A stretch of 64,000 nucleotides of DNA from Dokdonella_A soli (GTDB lineage Bacteria > Pseudomonadota > Gammaproteobacteria > Xanthomonadales > Rhodanobacteraceae). Made by a program: the position numbers and the translations under genes. The first letter of the stretch is position 1, and every line of letters begins with the position of its first letter. Below the pieces are notes generated by a model. That model was not told the DNA's origin. It saw nothing but the letters and a program-made list of their open reading frames with translations, and made no database searches. Of the stretch, positions 61,491 to 64,000 are shown piece after piece. The stretch is taken from the NCBI RefSeq assembly GCF_039523175.1, contig NZ_BAAAEU010000010.1:124001-188000 (forward strand). Direction: 5' to 3'.

Positions 61491-62291
61491 ATGAAGATCA
61501 GCAAGAAGATCAAGGGCTACAGCGTCGTCAAGCCGGAAGAAACCACCAAGGTCGTCCCGGCAGCCGAGGCGCCCGAAAGCGCGCCGTCCGTGCCGATGGC
61601 CGAAGTCATCCAGATGCACGAGAAAGTCGAGCGTCCGGACACGCTGATCGGCGCCACCTACAAGATCAAGTCGCCTCTGTTCGAGCACTCGCTGTACGTC
61701 ACGATCAACGACATCGTGCTCAACGCCGGCACCGAATACGAACTGCGCCGCCCCTTCGAGATCTTCATCAACTCGAAGAACATGGAGCATTTCCAGTGGA
61801 TCGTCGCGCTGACCCGCATCATGAGCGCGGTGTTCCGCAAGGGCGGCGACGTGACCTTCCTCGTCGAGGAACTGAAAGCGGTGTTCGATCCGCGAGGCGG
61901 CTACTTCAAGGCCGGCGGTGTCTACATGCCGAGCATCGTCGCCGAGCTCGGCTACGTGATCGAGACGCATCTCAAGATGATCGGTCTACTGGTCGATCCG
62001 GAGATGAGCCCTGAGCAGCGTAACCTGATCGCCGAGAAGCGCGCGGCCTACGACGCACGCGCAAAAAAAAACTCTGAAATAAGCAATGACCTTGCGGGCG
62101 CTGGTGCCGAAGCCGCCCGCAAGGACGCCACCGCTTCTGTAGGAGCGGCTTCAGCCGCGATGCCCTCGTCCGATTCCGCCAGTGCCTTCCCTCCTGGCGC
62201 CACCATGTGCAGCAAGTGCAACACGAACGCGGTCATCCTGATGGACGGCTGTGCAACGTGTTTGAATTGCGGCTACAGCAAGTGCGGTTGA
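61491..62291 (+). CDS. NrdJb: separate C-terminal subunit of the class II ribonucleotide reductase
   Basis: A 266-residue protein matching the C-terminal part that other class II reductases have in one chain. Residues 40-180 or so hold the TSCPD-like region (YVTINDIVLNAGTEYELRRP, FEIFINSKNMEHFQWIVALT, RGGYFKAGGVYMPSIVAELG). The end is a cysteine-rich tail, MCSKCNTNAVIL and GCATCLNCGYSKCG, starting near Cys240. In Pseudomonas the same split gives NrdJa and NrdJb, and the tail re-reduces the active site after turnover. A linker of about 40 residues contains a REP-like repeat in frame. The start at 61491 is the ATG that begins MKISKKIKGYS; no clear ribosome-binding site precedes it. Confidence 0.9.
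   Translation: MKISKKIKGYSVVKPEETTKVVPAAEAPESAPSVPMAEVIQMHEKVERPDTLIGATYKIKSPLFEHSLYVTINDIVLNAGTEYELRRPFEIFINSKNMEHFQWIVALTRIMSAVFRKGGDVTFLVEELKAVFDPRGGYFKAGGVYMPSIVAELGYVIETHLKMIGLLVDPEMSPEQRNLIAEKRAAYDARAKKNSEISNDLAGAGAEAARKDATASVGAASAAMPSSDSASAFPPGATMCSKCNTNAVILMDGCATCLNCGYSKCG
62138..62162 (+). repeat. REP-like unit inside the nrdJb coding sequence
   Basis: These 25 bases (TGTAGGAGCGGCTTCAGCCG and five more) match the intergenic repeat at 51583 with one mismatch. Here they are translated in frame as part of TASVGAASAAMPS, in the linker before the Cys-rich tail. An 11-bp inverted repeat (CCTTGCGGGCG with CGCCCGCAAGG, 62090-62125) and an A-rich tract (about 62062-62086) lie just upstream, so the whole 62060-62165 stretch looks inserted. 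Confidence 0.88.
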
Positions 62292-62458
62292 TGGGGAGGG
62301 AATGTCCTCAATCTTGCTGTGGGGAAGGATAATTAGCGCAATTTTGTGAAGAAGTACTGCAAGTGCCCTGTGCGCCTTGCGAGTAGTGCCACAAGTAGGC
62401 TTGTCGAATCTACTCTCGCACTGCGAGTCTATGATCCGTCGCGAATTTTGCACGTCGC

Positions 62459-62857
62459 GTGAGTGACTTCCGTGAGTGCGGTGCAGGCGAAGCGGTCGCT
62501 GAGGTGGGGCTCGCCGTTGGGCGAGCTTCGTCGGGGATCGACTTAGCCGCAAACGAAAGCGCGCAGAGCATAGATGGCGCAGGTGGCTATGATCCCGGAA
62601 AGGTACTTCGCCGAAAAAGCTTTAGCCTTACGTCGAACCAGTTCAACGCGATCGAAGAGTTGATGCAGAGAACCGGTTTCTGGAATCTCCCGTCACGCAA
62701 CGGAGGTGTGGGCCTCGATGGCTCGGAGCGGATAGTCGAAGGTGCCACCGACAAATACCACGTCGTCAGCAGATGGACGCCTAGCTCCGGCCCAGTTCGC
62801 GAAATCGGTGAGAAGTTCTTGTCCCTTACTGAGTGGCAGTATGGGCCGTTCTACTAG
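62459..62857 (+). CDS. hypothetical protein, possibly frameshifted
   Basis: A 132-residue frame starting at GTG 62459. The second half looks like a real domain (SFSLTSNQFNAIEELMQRTG and FWNLPSR, then GLDGSERIVEGATDKYHVVS and RW-P), a pattern seen in uncharacterised small lipoproteins where DG-x-x-x-IEG and YHVVxRW recur. The upstream frame from GTG 62346 to TGA 62462 (SRLVESTLALRVYDPSRILH) could be its N-terminal part in another register, overlapping by GTGA. The region is less GC-rich than its neighbours. Either two coupled short genes or one broken gene is possible; the rest of 62292-62458 shows nothing clear. Confidence 0.5.
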   Translation: MSDFRECGAGEAVAEVGLAVGRASSGIDLAANESAQSIDGAGGYDPGKVLRRKSFSLTSNQFNAIEELMQRTGFWNLPSRNGGVGLDGSERIVEGATDKYHVVSRWTPSSGPVREIGEKFLSLTEWQYGPFY

Positions 62858-62981
62858 GAGGCATATGCCTCGCCGAGTCTGATCGGAACTACTATTCGAG
62901 CTGATGGCGGGCGACCACGGGCCGCCCGTTTCCAACCGCTGCGGAAGGCGGCTTGCAAATTCGAGAGCGAAGTCTTGTCAC

Positions 62982-63878
62982 ATGAGCGAACGCATTGAGC
63001 CGTCCCTTGGCGACGTCAGCTTTGATTTGGGGTCTGAGCGCTCTCCCAGAAAAGGTCCGGAAAGACTTCGGCGAAAGCCGTGGCTTGCCTTCCTACTTGG
63101 CTTCTTAGTGGGTCCACTTTCGTGGATCTACATAGGGCGCTACGGCGTCGGCGTGCTCATTTACGTAGTCCAACTAGCCGTCCTTGCGTTGTTTGGCGTC
63201 ACTGGTTGGGCACAGAGCGTGGGCGGAGTATGGTTCATTGGCTTATTCGGCCTTGCTACAAACCTGATTTCGATCGTTGCTGCTTGGCTAATCGCACGCC
63301 GAATTCAAAATAGCTTTGAACCGCGCTGGTATAACCGATGGTATTGGTATCCCGTTCTATGGCTTGTCGTCGTCGTACCCGTTGGCTATGCGGCATTCCA
63401 CAAAGCGATATTTCTTGGCTTCGATACTTACCGCATACCAAGCGGGAGCATGGAGCCAACGATCGCAATCGGTGATTTCGTCGTCGCCGACACGCGGTCC
63501 AAAGCAGTGCAAGGGGTCTCGCGAGGAGAGATTGTCGTGCACTACTCCAAGCGTGACCCCGACGTCCTGCACATACGTCGCGTTGTTGGTCTCCCTGGCG
63601 AGCATGTTGTGGTTTCCGCCGGTGCCGTGCAGATTGACGGACAGAACCTGCCCCAAGGAAAGATGGGTTCGAATTTTCTAGACGAGAAGTGGATGCGCTA
63701 CCGAGATCTGAAGCTGGGTCCGGACGAATACTTCCTGATGGGCGACAATCGGGAAAACAGTTTCGATAGTCGTACAGAGGGCCCCTACGCGCGCGATTCC
63801 ATTGTCGGCGTAGCCACAACGAGGTGGTATTCTGCAAAAGGAATGACGCTAGGATCCTTAGCAAAATCAACGCCTTGA
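62982..63878 (+). CDS. signal peptidase I-like membrane protein with Lys-to-Arg change
   Basis: A 298-residue protein. Four or so membrane segments (about residues 35-125) precede a typical S26 signal peptidase domain. Box B has the nucleophile in IPSGSMEPTIAIGDFV (Ser156) and box E is YFLMGDNRENSFDSR. In box D the usual YIKRAVGLPGD is HIRRVVGLPGE, so the general-base Lys is Arg199. The enzyme may therefore be inactive or use an altered mechanism. The extra N-terminal spans are unlike E. coli LepB (two spans). GC is lower than in the rest of the window. The ATG at 62982 starts a hydrophilic N-terminus; no other part of the secretory pathway is nearby. Confidence 0.82.
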   Translation: MSERIEPSLGDVSFDLGSERSPRKGPERLRRKPWLAFLLGFLVGPLSWIYIGRYGVGVLIYVVQLAVLALFGVTGWAQSVGGVWFIGLFGLATNLISIVAAWLIARRIQNSFEPRWYNRWYWYPVLWLVVVVPVGYAAFHKAIFLGFDTYRIPSGSMEPTIAIGDFVVADTRSKAVQGVSRGEIVVHYSKRDPDVLHIRRVVGLPGEHVVVSAGAVQIDGQNLPQGKMGSNFLDEKWMRYRDLKLGPDEYFLMGDNRENSFDSRTEGPYARDSIVGVATTRWYSAKGMTLGSLAKSTP

Positions 63879-64000
63879 GAGCCTGACAACCTTTTGCGCA
63901 AAACCACGCCGGAAACTAAGCTTTTACGCGAGATCCGCACAACCTTCTACGTGCGAGGCTGATGTAACCGATTGATTTTCCATGGTCACCAAACCAAGCT

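Overview
The window is a GC-rich, gene-dense bacterial chromosome segment. Gene content points to a gammaproteobacterium of the Xanthomonadales (Lysobacterales), probably Rhodanobacteraceae-like. The evidence is the mreBCD-mrdA-rodA-mltB-rlpA-dacC-DUF493-lipB-lipA run, a cyd operon with CydP and CydX, PPi-dependent phosphofructokinase beside an H+-pyrophosphatase, and many REP-like palindromes between genes. The family-level placement is inference. No rRNA, tRNA, CRISPR array, prophage or transposase gene was recognised.

Layout. 0-5 kb: end of a VirJ/AcvB-type protein, two tandem secreted paralogues of unknown function, a small membrane protein, then an acvB-mprF pair for aminoacyl-phosphatidylglycerol turnover. 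5-9 kb: cytochrome bd oxidase operon cydP-cydA-cydB-cydX with repeats between genes. 9-14 kb: pepQ, an NAD(P)-binding oxidoreductase, a DUF3016 protein, and thiC behind a TPP riboswitch. 14-17 kb: DUF2333 protein and an ArnT-like glycosyltransferase. 16.6-25 kb: pyrophosphate and adenylate metabolism (ppa, hppA, PPi-PFK, adk) with a periplasmic thioredoxin-TPR protein. 25-31 kb: mpl, LON-domain protein, glyoxalase, trans-sulfuration enzyme, ArgD-like aminotransferase. 31-38 kb: secreted protein, a two-gene operon with a candidate Fe-S regulator flanked by 60-bp direct repeats, hemL, thiE, rubredoxin, DUF192 protein, PfkB kinase. 37.5-49 kb: cell elongation and lipoate genes. 49-57 kb: Prc protease, M17 peptidase, solute-binding protein with HAD phosphatase, Do-type protease. 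57-62 kb: a split class II ribonucleotide reductase, NrdJa (interrupted by an intein) and NrdJb, with a Lys/Ala-rich histone-like gene between them. 62.3-64 kb: visibly less GC-rich DNA with a possibly frameshifted small gene and a signal-peptidase-I-like protein whose catalytic Lys is replaced by Arg.

How it fits together. The 37-49 kb block builds and remodels the sidewall. MreBCD, PBP2 and RodA synthesise, MltB, RlpA and DacC trim, and mpl (25.7 kb) recycles peptides. The PPi genes suggest reversible, PPi-driven glycolysis coupled to proton pumping. The class II reductase lies behind two well-formed NrdR boxes spaced 32 bp centre to centre. The most distinctive points are the intein with an apparently intact LAGLIDADG endonuclease, a REP-like repeat read in frame inside the NrdJb linker, the 60-bp repeats around the regulator operon, the run of GGA-loop hairpins between rlpA and dacC, and the Lys-to-Arg signal peptidase. 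No complete new multi-gene system was proven.
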